64,000 nucleotides of DNA from Syntrophomonadaceae bacterium (GTDB taxonomy: Bacteria > Bacillota > Dethiobacteria > DTU022). The stretch is taken from assembly GCA_003567725.1 (NCBI GenBank), contig PWYU01000058.1, positions 1 through 64,000 of the forward strand, written 5' to 3'. The number at the start of each line of letters is the position of its first letter. Within the stretch, counting starts at the first letter, position 1. Both the position numbers and the translations under genes were made by a program. Below, piece by piece: positions 1 to 8,608 of the stretch. The notes beneath the pieces were generated by a model. That model was not told where the DNA came from. It did no database searches and saw only the letters and a list, made by a program, of their open reading frames with translations.

Positions 1-65
1 AGCGGAAATTTAGTGTTTTTTTTTGCAAAAAAGAAAATATTTCCAGTGCATAGCTAATTTTTTTG

Positions 66-209
66 TAACTACTAAAGCATAGCCCGCTAAGCCACGGGGG
101 ACGGTTCCACCGTCTCCCCTTCGGCCTTAAAGCTATTCTTTAAGGGACGTTCGAACCGTCCCCCGTGGCGCCGCTTATTATTCAACAAGGGCAATAGGCT
201 GTGTGGTTA
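66..209 (+). repeat. Dispersed palindromic MITE-like repeat, copy 1 (TAACTACT..AGCCCGCTAAGCCACGGGGGACGGTTC..GAACCGTCCCCCGTGGCGCCGCTTAT..TAGGCTGTGTGGTTA)
   Basis: Same ends and core recur at about 5451, 11473, 45692, 51747, 55063; 17-bp arms GCCACGGGGGACGGTTC / GAACCGTCCCCCGTGGC are perfectly complementary. Confidence 0.85.
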
Positions 210-474
210 CATTATTTTTAGGGTCAGATCATTTCTGGCAAAGAAGCGGAATTGATAAAATCATAAAATAGAAGGTTCTGCTCAGCCGCTACCGGGCTGA
301 TAATTAAATGACCTGCGCTATAATATGGCTCATTTGCAGACAGGTATAAATTAAATACTTGTTGAAGGCTTTACATAAATTACATTTTTAAGAGGCTTTC
401 AACATTATTAAGAAGTATGATTGTTGAGGTAAAGCTGATTAGCTTTTAGAGAGAAAAACTAAAGACACAAAAGC

Positions 475-1806
475 TTAACGCAGGTATTCTATAAAAGTAG
501 AGGCGGTAACAAAGTAGATCATCAGGCCGGTAACATCTTTGATGGTGGTAACAAAGGGCCCGGCAGTAATAGCCGGATCAATATTGTTCATACTGCAGAT
601 CAAGGGTACCAGGGTGCCGATCAGGGCAGCTACACTAATTGTTGCCAGCATAGAAATGCCTACAACCACACCTAAATAGGGGTTGCCCTGCCATATAAAA
701 GCAGCCACAGAGATAAGGACACCACAAATAATCCCCAGGGTTAAACCAATTCTAATTTCCCTGAAAAAGTAAGGCCAGACTTCATTTCGATCTATTTCAC
801 CGGTGGCCAGTCCCCGCACAAATATGGTGGAAGACTGTGTCCCCACATTTCCTCCCATATCCATGATTACCGGGATAAAAACGGCCAAAACCACGATTGC
901 TTCCAGGGTACTTTCATAACCACCAATGACACTGCCGGAAATAAACCCGCCTACCATGCTAATCAAAAGCCAGGGCAAGCGTAAACGAACCACTTTGCTG
1001 ACGGGAGCTTCTGTTAACTCCATATCAACGATTTCGCTGGCTCCAGCCAGGCGATAGATATCTTCAGTAGCCTCCTGCTCCATAACATCGATGACATCAT
1101 CAACCGTAATAATACCCAGCAATCTTTCCTGTTCATCGACAACCGGAACAGCCAGCAGATCGTATTTTGATACTAATCTGGCCACTTCTTCCTGGTCCAT
1201 AGCAGCATTAACGCTGATCACATTGCTGCGCATAATCGCTTTAAGAAAGGTTCCGTCGGAAGCAGCAATCAGATCGCGCAAAGATAGGACACCGATCAGG
1301 TGTCCTTCCTGATCGACCACATAAACGTAATAGATTGTTTCGGCTTCAGGAGCTATTTCTCTTAAACGATCTATAGCATCTTCTGCTGGAATATCGGCGG
1401 GTAAAGAGATAAATTCGGTGGTCATGATCCCGCCGGCGCTCTCTTCGGGGTATTTCAGCAGGCTGCTGAAATCTGACGGGGCTCCTTCATCAATCAACTG
1501 CAGCATTTCCTCTGTTTCTTCCGGCGAAAGCTTGCCCAGGACATCGGCAGCATCATCAGGAGCCAGATTGGTGAGGATTTCTCTGATGCGTTCCCGATCC
1601 AAATGCCTGATGATCTCTGCCTGCTCAAAATCTTCCATTTCCTGGAGTATAAGGGAGGCGTCTTTGCTTGATAATTCCTGCATAAGCTCTGCTTTTTCTT
1701 CTATTTCTAAATCTTCGATCTTTTCGAGCAGGTCACCCGGATGGGCGCCCGCCTTTAATCCCCTGCTGATGGAGCGACGTAGCTCATTTGCTGTCAATAT
1801 CCTCAC
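475..1806 (-). CDS. mgtE: Magnesium transporter MgtE (MgtE N domain, CBS pair, membrane domain)
   Basis: 443 aa; MgtE_N, CBS motifs, C-terminal TM helices with PVIMDMGGNVGTQSST. Confidence 0.95.
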   Translation of the reverse strand: MRILTANELRRSISRGLKAGAHPGDLLEKIEDLEIEEKAELMQELSSKDASLILQEMEDFEQAEIIRHLDRERIREILTNLAPDDAADVLGKLSPEETEEMLQLIDEGAPSDFSSLLKYPEESAGGIMTTEFISLPADIPAEDAIDRLREIAPEAETIYYVYVVDQEGHLIGVLSLRDLIAASDGTFLKAIMRSNVISVNAAMDQEEVARLVSKYDLLAVPVVDEQERLLGIITVDDVIDVMEQEATEDIYRLAGASEIVDMELTEAPVSKVVRLRLPWLLISMVGGFISGSVIGGYESTLEAIVVLAVFIPVIMDMGGNVGTQSSTIFVRGLATGEIDRNEVWPYFFREIRIGLTLGIICGVLISVAAFIWQGNPYLGVVVGISMLATISVAALIGTLVPLICSMNNIDPAITAGPFVTTIKDVTGLMIYFVTASTFIEYLR

Positions 1807-1868
1807 CTCCCTCAGGATACTAATAGAACATTGTCAAACAAGCTTTATTATAGCATTTAAAAAAGCAT

Positions 1869-2047
1869 AAAAAAACCCCGCCATGCCGTGGACCGTTGGT
1901 TTTGAACAGTTCCCTCAAAAGGTGGGTGCCCTCTCAGCTGTTTTGCAGGTCCTCTTTGCAAAGGCTGCTGCTCCGCAGCTGAAGTCCAGACTCCCGTCTG
2001 ATCAATGTTGGCTCAAAACTTAATAGGCTACCACAAACACAGCAGGG
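1869..2047 (-). ncRNA. ssrS: 6S RNA (SsrS) candidate
   Basis: Minus strand CCCTGCTGTG pairs over 10 bp with CACGGCATGGCGGGG at the 3' end followed by a T run; inner GTTTTGA/TCAAAAC helix; about 178 nt; located just after aspS as in B. subtilis 6S-1. Confidence 0.7.
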
Positions 2048-2278
2048 TTATTCCCGTAATTACCTAACTATTTGCATAAAAATCATAGCACATAATAAGC
2101 CGGCTGGCAAGTTCTCCTTAAAGATGTTTAAAAATATAATGCAGGCATTACAGTGCCATACAGTTTCTTTCGAAAAATTAGTATACCGGGACACGGTCTT
2201 ATTGCCTAACCTGCCGTACTTTTGCTCTACTACAGTGAAAATCAAACCGTCTCTGCAGGCACTGCCCAGGTTGCTTTA

Positions 2279-5200
2279 TTATTTTTCTTCCTGCTTTTCT
2301 TCAATCGAAAGCTTCAATTCCTGCAGCTGCTGATCTGAAACTGGTGCAGGTGCACCGGTCATCAGGCAGCTTGCGTTTGCCGTTTTAGGAAAAGGTATAA
2401 CCTGCCTGATGGAATCATCGCCGTTTAAAAGGGCAATCAAACGGTCCAAACCAAGCGCTATCCCACCATGGGGAGGAGCGCCGTAAGAAAGAGCTTCAAG
2501 TAAAAACCCAAACTTTTCGGTGCTCTCTTCTTTTGAAAGGCCTAAAAGCTCAAATATACGGGATTGTATGACACTGTCATGAATACGCATACTACCGCCT
2601 CCAATTTCTACCCCGTTTAAAACCAGGTCGTAAGCCTGGGCCCTAACTGAAAGCGGATCTTCTTCGAGCAAAGGCATGTCTTCAGGACGCGGTGCCGTGA
2701 AAGGATGATGATCCGAATCATAGCGCTGTTCTTCCTCGTTATAGTGGAAGAGGGGAAAATCTATAACCCATAAAAAATGGGGCTCTTTCGGCAGATTCTC
2801 AGGGGCAAATTTGACCCTCAGGTGCCCTAAAACCGTACAGGATGTCTCCCACTTATCGGCTACAAAAAGCAGGACATCTCCCGGTCTGGCCGCCATTTTA
2901 TGGTTTATGGCTTCGATAAGCGGCTGTTTAAAGAATTTAGCGATAGGTGACCGCCAGCCTTCATCTTCCACGTAAGCCCAGGCCAGGCCTTTTGCGCCAA
3001 GCTGGCGGGCCAGCAGGGTTAAATCATCTAAATCTTTACGGCTGAGGCTAACACCACCGGGTAAACAAAGCCCTTTAACTGCTCCGCCATTTTCCAGGGC
3101 TGTTTTAAAAACCTTAAAATCGCTTTTTCCGGCCGCCTCATTTAAGTCAACCAGTTCCATACCATAACGCAAATCAGGCTTATCAGTACCAAAACGGTTC
3201 ATAGCTTCCCGGTAAGGCATTTTAGTAAAGGGCTGGCTTATCTCAGTTCCATGGATCTTTTCCCAAAGCTCTTTTACCAGGCCTTCGGTGAGAAAAAACA
3301 GGTTTTCTGCATTTAAAAAAGAAGTTTCAATATCAACCTGAGTAAATTCAGGCTGACGATCCGCTCTTAAATCTTCATCCCGAAAACAGCGCACAACCTG
3401 GAAATAACGTTCAATGCCGCTAACCATAAGCAGCTGTTTGAAAAGCTGGGGCGACTGGGGAAGAGCGTAAAATTCTCCACCCTGCATCCTGCTGGGAACC
3501 AGGAAATCCCTTGCTCCTTCCGGGGTACTGCGTGTGAGGACCGGCGTCTCCACTTCCAGGAAATCATAACGATCCATATAATCACGAATCAGCTTTATCG
3601 TACGGTGCCGCAGCTTTAAACGGTTAAGCATTTCCGGACGCCTCAGATCTAAATAACGGTAGCGCAGGCGCAGATTTTCATCCACATTAATATTATCTTC
3701 AATATAAAATGGGGGCGTTTTAGCACTATTTAGAATATCCATTGAGTTAACACTGACTTCAATTTCACCTGTCGGTATGGAGCGGTTGATTGTTTCTTCC
3801 GATCGCTTTATAACTTCTCCTTTGATCGCTATAACATACTCATTACGCAGGCTTTCGGCCAGGTTAAAAAGATCATTGCCCTGACGCTGGTCGAAAACCA
3901 GTTGAACCTGGCCGCTGCGATCGCGCAGGTCAATAAAAATCAGCCCTCCATGGTCACGGCGCTTGCCTACCCAACCGGCAAGCTTTACTGCCTGATTGAC
4001 ATAATCAATATTTAACTTGCCACAGTAATGGGTTTTTTGAACATCTTCTGTAACTCCAGGTATAATTATTTCTCCATCATCAACTGCAGTGCGATCACCA
4101 TTTAGCCCTGCCAGTTTTACTTCCCCTGCAGATATTTCATCCAGCAGCTCTTTCTTAGGCATTTCTTTTTGCTCACCGCTTTGCATATTACGCAAAATAA
4201 CCCTGCCGGCTGCGATTTCTTTTTCACCCATAATCACTACTTGTTTATAATCCTGACGGCCGGAGTATTTCATCTGGGCCTTCAGGCTTCTTTCAAGCAG
4301 GTCCGCTTCTGCCGGCACCCCCAGGAGGCGTAGCTCATGAGCCAAAGCCAGGGCTTCTCCTTCCAGTTCGCTTCCAGCAGTGGCAATAAAAACAGGTGGC
4401 CTGAGTTCAGTCTCAATTATTTCCCAGTTCATGGCCAGCATAATCCGCTCAATGCCAAAAGCAACTCCTACTCCGGGTACATGCGGCCCGCCAATATGCT
4501 CAACCAGATGGTCATAGCGACCGCCACCACACAGGGAAGCCTGGGCCCCTTTTCCTCCAGCGCTAATTTCAAAAGCCGTTCGGGTATAGTAATCCAGTCC
4601 CCGGACCAGTTTGTTGTTATGCTGATAAGGAATCTTAAGCCTGTTCAAAAGCTTTTGGAGAACCTCAAAACTATGATCACATTCAGAACAAAGATGATCG
4701 ATCAGGCGAGGGGCATTTTTAACCTGCTCGCGACAGCTTTCTTCTTTACAATCGAGCACTCTCAAGGGGTTGTTTTGATAACGATTACGACAATCACGGC
4801 ACAGGTTACTTTCTAAACTTTCCAGGTAAGGCACCAGGCTATCTTTATAAAGGGGGCGACACCGGGGGCAACCCACACTGTTTATTTCTATGGTAATATT
4901 TTCAATTTGCAACACTTTAAAAAAGTTATAACAAAACGATATTACTTCCACATCGGCAGCAGCATGCTCAGAACCAAATATTTCCAGGCCGAATTGATTA
5001 AACTGGCGGTAGCGGCCGGCCTGAGGCCGATCATAGCGAAACATGGGTCCGCTGTAGTAAAGCTTAATCGGCTGGGGTTTTTCCCCTAAATTATGCTCCA
5101 GGTAGGCCCTGGCCACTGCAGCGGTAAGTTCCGGTCGCAAAGTCAAATCACGCCCGCTGCGATCCTTAAAAGTGTACATCTCCTTGGATACAATATCACT

Positions 5201-5371
5201 GTCTTCACCCACACTGCGGGCGAATAATTCAGTCTGCTCAAATATGGGGGTCCGAATTTCACCGAAACCGTAGAGATCACAGTATTTTTGAAACACTGAT
5301 TCCAGGTAATGCCATTTTTTTGCTTCATCTGGTAATATGTCCCTTGTCCCACGCGGTGCTTTGAATTTCAT
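2279..5371 (-). CDS. hisS-aspS: Histidyl-tRNA synthetase fused in frame to aspartyl-tRNA synthetase (see findings for junction caveat)
   Basis: 1030 aa; residues about 1-420 HisRS (class II motifs, GGGRYD, anticodon-binding domain), about 450-1030 AspRS (THYCG..LAGWV OB fold, FRDEDLRADRQPEFTQVD, GLDRL). Confidence 0.9.
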   Translation of the reverse strand: MKFKAPRGTRDILPDEAKKWHYLESVFQKYCDLYGFGEIRTPIFEQTELFARSVGEDSDIVSKEMYTFKDRSGRDLTLRPELTAAVARAYLEHNLGEKPQPIKLYYSGPMFRYDRPQAGRYRQFNQFGLEIFGSEHAAADVEVISFCYNFFKVLQIENITIEINSVGCPRCRPLYKDSLVPYLESLESNLCRDCRNRYQNNPLRVLDCKEESCREQVKNAPRLIDHLCSECDHSFEVLQKLLNRLKIPYQHNNKLVRGLDYYTRTAFEISAGGKGAQASLCGGGRYDHLVEHIGGPHVPGVGVAFGIERIMLAMNWEIIETELRPPVFIATAGSELEGEALALAHELRLLGVPAEADLLERSLKAQMKYSGRQDYKQVVIMGEKEIAAGRVILRNMQSGEQKEMPKKELLDEISAGEVKLAGLNGDRTAVDDGEIIIPGVTEDVQKTHYCGKLNIDYVNQAVKLAGWVGKRRDHGGLIFIDLRDRSGQVQLVFDQRQGNDLFNLAESLRNEYVIAIKGEVIKRSEETINRSIPTGEIEVSVNSMDILNSAKTPPFYIEDNINVDENLRLRYRYLDLRRPEMLNRLKLRHRTIKLIRDYMDRYDFLEVETPVLTRSTPEGARDFLVPSRMQGGEFYALPQSPQLFKQLLMVSGIERYFQVVRCFRDEDLRADRQPEFTQVDIETSFLNAENLFFLTEGLVKELWEKIHGTEISQPFTKMPYREAMNRFGTDKPDLRYGMELVDLNEAAGKSDFKVFKTALENGGAVKGLCLPGGVSLSRKDLDDLTLLARQLGAKGLAWAYVEDEGWRSPIAKFFKQPLIEAINHKMAARPGDVLLFVADKWETSCTVLGHLRVKFAPENLPKEPHFLWVIDFPLFHYNEEEQRYDSDHHPFTAPRPEDMPLLEEDPLSVRAQAYDLVLNGVEIGGGSMRIHDSVIQSRIFELLGLSKEESTEKFGFLLEALSYGAPPHGGIALGLDRLIALLNGDDSIRQVIPFPKTANASCLMTGAPAPVSDQQLQELKLSIEEKQEEK

Positions 5372-5450
5372 CCTTAAGCTCCTCTCTATCTATCATAATT
5401 CCTGAATCAGTTTATTATATAATCTAAAACCAGCTTAAATTAATCCGTTG

Positions 5451-5586
5451 TAACTATTCAGGCATAAGCATCAGGGGACGGTTCTACCGTCTCCCCTTCG
5501 GCCTTAAAGCTATGCTTTAAGGGACGTTCGAGCCGTCCCCATGGCGCCGCTTATCATTCAACAAGGGCACTAGGGCTGAGTAGTTA
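5451..5586 (+). repeat. Dispersed palindromic MITE-like repeat, copy 2
   Basis: Shares GGGGACGGTTCTACCGTCTCCCCTTCGGCCTTAAAGCTATGCTTTAAGGGACGTTCGA.. and GCGCCGCTTATCATTCAACAAGGGCA..GGCTGAGTAGTTA with copies 1 and 7. Confidence 0.85.
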
Positions 5587-5837
5587 TAATCCGCTTAGAA
5601 CAACTCAGCCCTATTTAGCTGCGGTTGCCTGCTAAAGAAAACCGTACTCACTGATCGTTTAAGCTAAAACTGCAGCGGCTTAGCTTCACCGGCATTTCCA
5701 AACCTGCTTATGCTCGCTTCAGCTTTATTCAGCAGGCTTTACTGGATCATGACAGCAGAAGCTGTGCAGCTACTCCGTTTATTAACCCAGATTTATCATG
5801 GGCCGCCTGACACTCTTTCTCACACCTGTCAATTGTC

Positions 5838-6287
5838 CTAAAACTGCTTCTTGCTGTCAAGCAGTAAGGTAACCGGACCGTCATTATCAACCATTATCCT
5901 CATGTTTTCTTGAAATTGCCCCGTGGCAACGGTGAGGCCGCTTTTTTTTAGATTCTCACAAAAATGATCATACATGGAAAGGGCTTTTTCAGGCTGGGCT
6001 GCTGCTGAAAACCCGGGGCGACGGCCTTTACGGCAGTCACCGTAAAGGGTAAACTGCGAGATACAAAGCACCTGGCCGCCATTTTCCTTGACCGACAGGT
6101 TCATTAAGCCTGCATTATCTTCAAAAATCCGAAGGCCTGAAATTTTTGTGGCCAGATAATCGCTATCTTTCACTGAATCTTCCCGACCCACTCCCAAGAA
6201 TACTACCATACCCGGACCGATTTTTCCTACTTTTTCGCCATTAACTTCTACATAGGCTTTATGCACCCTTTGGACTACAGCCCTCAT
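5838..6287 (-). CDS. dtd: D-aminoacyl-tRNA deacylase
   Basis: 149 aa, MRAVVQRV..., SQFTLYGDCRKGRRPGF motif. Confidence 0.95.
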   Translation of the reverse strand: MRAVVQRVHKAYVEVNGEKVGKIGPGMVVFLGVGREDSVKDSDYLATKISGLRIFEDNAGLMNLSVKENGGQVLCISQFTLYGDCRKGRRPGFSAAAQPEKALSMYDHFCENLKKSGLTVATGQFQENMRIMVDNDGPVTLLLDSKKQF

Positions 6288-6340
6288 CTATTCCCTCCCC
6301 TATATTTCTTATTATTAGTTCAAAAAGAGTATGGATAGAT

Positions 6341-8536
6341 TTAATTATTTGATCCATAAACATAGCGACGGACTTCGTATACTTCTTTAACCTTTTTGAT
6401 TTTATTCATAATCTGATCTAGATGAACCTGGTTTTTAACCACCATGGTCATGTAAATAGTAGCAATACTGTTTTTATCAGCCCTGGCGTTGACTGCAGTA
6501 ATATCAACTTTACTTTCGTTCACCGAGGCCATAATATCGGCAAGAAGGTTTTTACGATCATCTGCTGTTATCTCAATTTCCACCGGATAGGAAGCATCGG
6601 GCTCACCTTCCCATGAAGCTTCCAGGAACCGGCCATTTTCGTTAGATTTTTGAGCCAGGTTGGGACAATCGCACCTGTGCACAGAAACCCCCCGCCCCCG
6701 GGTTATAAAACCGATAATCTCGTCGCCGGGCACCGGATTACAGCAACGGGCAACCCTAACCAGCAATCCTTCCATCCCTTCAATAGAGATACCGATGGAC
6801 TGCTGCCTGGGCCGTTTGACCGGTTTGATATCCGGCACTGTTTTGTCTTTTTCCTGATCGCCATATTTGCGCTTGTATTCCTCGCGCAGGCGGCTAACAA
6901 CCTGGTTGACCGAGACTCCGCCGTAGCCAACTGCAGCATAAAGATCCTCAACAGTTAGAATATTAAAAGAACGTCCCACCTCTTCGAGCATCTCACTTTT
7001 TAAGGAGAGGCGCTGCTCTGTATTGATACGCCGGATTTCTTTTTCCAGCATTTCCCTGCCTTTTTCGATGTTTTCTTCCCGGCGTTCTTTTTTAAACCAG
7101 TTGCGGATTTTGTTCTTGGCATGGGAGGTTTTAACCAGCTTGAGCCAGTCCCTGCTGGGCGATCCCTGCTTGGAAGTGACCACTTCCACCATGTCACCGG
7201 TTTTTAGCTGATAGTCAAGAGGTACCAGACGCCCGTTAACTTTTGCTCCCGTGCAGCGGTTGCCGATATCGGTATGTATTTTATAAGCAAAGTCCAGGGT
7301 TACTGAACCGGCCGGTAGATCGATCACATCGCCCTTTGGGGTGAAAACAAATACTTCGTCGGTAAAAAGATCCCCTTTAACATCTTTTATAAAGTCACGA
7401 GCATCTCGATAATCATTCTGCCACTCCAGCAGCTGCCGCAACCAGGTCAGTTTTTCATCAGGGGTATCCGTTTCCTTAACATTTTCTTTATAGCGCCAGT
7501 GCGAGGCTATACCGTATTCCGCAGTACGGTGCATATCCCAGGTTCTAATTTGAATTTCAGCCAATTCATTCTCGGCGGCAAAGACAGTAGTGTGTAATGA
7601 TTGATACATATTAGGCTTGGGCATGGCAATAAAGTCTTTAAAGCGTCCGGGGATGGGTTTCCAGATAGTGTGAACAATACCCAGGGTGTGATAACAGTCT
7701 TTTACGCTGTCAACTATAATCCGGATCGCTGTCAGGTCATAAATTTCATTTAAATCTTTGCCCTGAGATTTCATCTTATTATAAATACTATACAGGTGCT
7801 TGGGACGGCCCTGTATTTCTGCCTCTATTGAAGATTCAGAAAGATAATCCTGTAAAATCCAAATAATCCGGTTGATAAATTTTTCGCGTTCCCGCCTCTT
7901 TTTGGCCAGCTTATCAACCAGCTCAAAATAATCATCGGGCTGCAAATAGCGAAATGCGAGATCTTCAAGTTCCCATTTAATCATGTAAATCCCCAGGCGG
8001 TGAGCCAAAGGAGAATATATTTCCAGGGTTTCCCGGGCGATCTCTTTTTGTTTATGAGTATTTAAATAACGCAGGGTTCTTAAGTTATGGGTTCTATCGG
8101 CCAGTTTAATCAAAACAACCCGAATATCCTGAGCCATGGCAATAAACATTTTACGCAGGGTCTCAGCCTGCTGTTCTTCTTTGGAAGTGAAATCAAGGCG
8201 GCTTAGTTTAGTTACCCCATCCACCAGGGCGGATACTTCTTCACCGAATTCCTCATGGATCTGTTCCAGGGTCACCTCTGTATCTTCAACGACATCATGC
8301 AACAGCCCGGCTACTATAGTCACCAGATCCAGTTCCAGCTCAGTCAGGATTAAAGCCACGCCGAGCGGATGGGTAATATATGATTCGCCAGATTCACGCA
8401 ACTGTCCTGAGTGGGCTTTTACAGAATAGTTGTAAGCCCTTTCTACCAGTTCCCAGTCTTCCAGTTCAGGATAGTAACGCCTGATTCTTTTTTGTAATTC
8501 CTTTAGTTTTTTTTCTTTAACGACCATGCCATTCAT
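6341..8536 (-). CDS. relA: Bifunctional (p)ppGpp synthetase/hydrolase RelA/SpoT
   Basis: 731 aa; HD domain (LLHDVVEDT), synthetase, TGS, ACT. Confidence 0.95.
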   Translation of the reverse strand: MNGMVVKEKKLKELQKRIRRYYPELEDWELVERAYNYSVKAHSGQLRESGESYITHPLGVALILTELELDLVTIVAGLLHDVVEDTEVTLEQIHEEFGEEVSALVDGVTKLSRLDFTSKEEQQAETLRKMFIAMAQDIRVVLIKLADRTHNLRTLRYLNTHKQKEIARETLEIYSPLAHRLGIYMIKWELEDLAFRYLQPDDYFELVDKLAKKRREREKFINRIIWILQDYLSESSIEAEIQGRPKHLYSIYNKMKSQGKDLNEIYDLTAIRIIVDSVKDCYHTLGIVHTIWKPIPGRFKDFIAMPKPNMYQSLHTTVFAAENELAEIQIRTWDMHRTAEYGIASHWRYKENVKETDTPDEKLTWLRQLLEWQNDYRDARDFIKDVKGDLFTDEVFVFTPKGDVIDLPAGSVTLDFAYKIHTDIGNRCTGAKVNGRLVPLDYQLKTGDMVEVVTSKQGSPSRDWLKLVKTSHAKNKIRNWFKKERREENIEKGREMLEKEIRRINTEQRLSLKSEMLEEVGRSFNILTVEDLYAAVGYGGVSVNQVVSRLREEYKRKYGDQEKDKTVPDIKPVKRPRQQSIGISIEGMEGLLVRVARCCNPVPGDEIIGFITRGRGVSVHRCDCPNLAQKSNENGRFLEASWEGEPDASYPVEIEITADDRKNLLADIMASVNESKVDITAVNARADKNSIATIYMTMVVKNQVHLDQIMNKIKKVKEVYEVRRYVYGSNN

Positions 8537-8608
8537 TCTCCCGCGCTCAGATTGCTAGAGATCATGTCTATAATACTAAAAAAAGGGATTAATATCTACC
8601 GGTATGCT

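Noticed and set aside
1091-1870. Plus-strand ORFs antisense to mgtE, and similar antisense ORFs throughout the track
   Set aside because: Low-complexity shadow translations opposite well-supported genes, with no RBS or recognisable domains
1806-1870. M-box magnesium riboswitch upstream of mgtE
   Set aside because: Only about 60 bp separate mgtE from the 6S RNA terminator, too short for an M-box
5371-5460. T-box riboswitch upstream of hisS-aspS
   Set aside because: No AGGGTGGNACCGCG-like antiterminator motif in the short leader; only RBS and AT-rich promoter-like sequence seen
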